From the NCBI GenBank assembly GCA_013696265.1, contig JACCYX010000336.1, positions 1-5,719 on the forward strand: 5,719 bases of DNA. Direction: 5' to 3'. Under the pieces are notes generated by a model. The model searched no databases. It was not told where the DNA came from and worked only from the letters and a program-made list of their open reading frames with translations. The first letter of the stretch is position 1, and every line of letters starts with the position of its first letter. The DNA is from Chloroflexia bacterium. GTDB taxonomy: Bacteria; Chloroflexota; Chloroflexia; Thermomicrobiales; UBA6265. Below are positions 5,153 through 5,719 of this stretch, piece by piece. The position numbers and the translations under genes were made by a program.

Positions 5153-5719
5153 TCACTCGCCCTCCTTGCCGAGGTCGACGCTGGTCTGGCCTTCGGACGA
5201 ACCCTCGCGGTAGATCGGGAAGTCCAAGCGCTTGACGTAGTGGTCGACCAGGTCGCCGCGCCCGGCGATGCCGAGTTCGTTCATGATCAGCACGAACCGC
5301 GGCCGGAGCTCGTCGAAGATGCCCGCCTTGATCTCATCCGGGAGGAGCCAAAGATCCCGCTTGAAGGGACCGAGCGCGCGTTTGCGGGTGTTGTAGTAGA
5401 ACTGGGTGTCGGTCTCGCCGGCCTTGCGCTCGTCGGAATGGTTCTCATCAAGCCAGGCGTACATCCGGCTCAGCAGCTCGTTTGGGAATAACGGAGAATC
5501 GTAGATCGCGCTCTGGAACGCCGTGGCGAGGTGGACCTCGACCGCGCTGGCGGCCGCGAACTTGCCGAACGCGGTTTCCGGCAGCGTGGAGGCCCCGTGC
5601 TGGACCGCGCCGCCGATCCGGTATTTCGCTTTGGAGACCGCCGAAAGTTCGGCGAGCGTATCGAAATCGACGCTGACCTCCTCGATCGAGCCGTCCGGCA
5701 GCACGACGCCGCCGTGGCT
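5153..5719 (-). CDS. class II fructose-bisphosphate aldolase, C-terminal part (runs off right edge)
   Basis: The enzyme cleaves fructose 1,6-bisphosphate to dihydroxyacetone phosphate and glyceraldehyde 3-phosphate in glycolysis, and runs in reverse in gluconeogenesis, using a divalent metal. The frame is open to position 5719, so the N-terminus is missing; the GTG at 5704 is internal, as the bases before it read SHGGV in frame. The visible 188 residues contain SHGGVVLPDG, GGAVQHGASTLP with the histidine at 5597-5599 that matches the family's metal-ligand HG segment, and VEVHLATAFQ, which aligns with the NIATE/D strand that contacts substrate. A helical region (FPNELLSRMYAWLDEN; KRALGPFKRDLWLLP) and an acidic tail (SVDLGKEGE) follow. 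It ends at TGA 5153-5155. The assignment rests on these motifs; another ketose-bisphosphate aldolase of the same family cannot be excluded. Confidence 0.75.
   Translation of the reverse strand, partial: SHGGVVLPDGSIEEVSVDFDTLAELSAVSKAKYRIGGAVQHGASTLPETAFGKFAAASAVEVHLATAFQSAIYDSPLFPNELLSRMYAWLDENHSDERKAGETDTQFYYNTRKRALGPFKRDLWLLPDEIKAGIFDELRPRFVLIMNELGIAGRGDLVDHYVKRLDFPIYREGSSEGQTSVDLGKEGE

Overview
The window is high-GC bacterial DNA with compact genes on both strands. Codon use, a DUF2277-type protein, an ECF sigma factor with a small zinc-finger partner and an actinobacterial/chloroflexal-style class II aldolase fit a Chloroflexota relative (Thermomicrobia-like) or a similar high-GC lineage. 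That placement is an inference from protein style; no rRNA or other marker gene is present.

Layout. Positions 1-440 (minus) hold the N-terminal part of a secreted protein that runs off the left edge. Positions 441-939 are a long, mostly non-coding divergent region. It contains a possible ECF-type promoter facing the secreted gene, one questionable 33-residue ORF and a possible sigma-gene promoter. Positions 940-1644 (plus) encode an ECF sigma factor whose end overlaps the start of a 92-residue zf-HC2 protein (1625-1903), presumably its anti-sigma factor. Positions 1973-2902 (minus) encode a GNAT acetyltransferase built from two homologous copies. Positions 3078-3347 (plus) encode a DUF2277 protein. 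Positions 3383-4138 (minus) encode a 251-residue protein I do not recognise. Positions 4230-4904 (plus) encode a methyltransferase-like protein without the usual glycine-rich SAM loop. Positions 4905-5152 are intergenic and unusually rich in nested inverted repeats. Positions 5153-5719 (minus) encode the C-terminal part of a class II fructose-bisphosphate aldolase that runs off the right edge.

The only clear functional unit is the sigma/anti-sigma pair. The divergent secreted-protein gene may be one of its targets, because a GGAAC-N16-CGAA element lies upstream of it. The other genes are single transcription units in alternating orientation (divergent or convergent), with no sign of a pathway operon. 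I see no CRISPR array, transposase, phage gene, toxin-antitoxin pair or recognisable defence system. The most unusual structure is the palindrome cluster at 4932-5122, which looks like a dispersed palindromic (MITE/REP-like) element or a structured RNA. Its nature cannot be settled from one copy.
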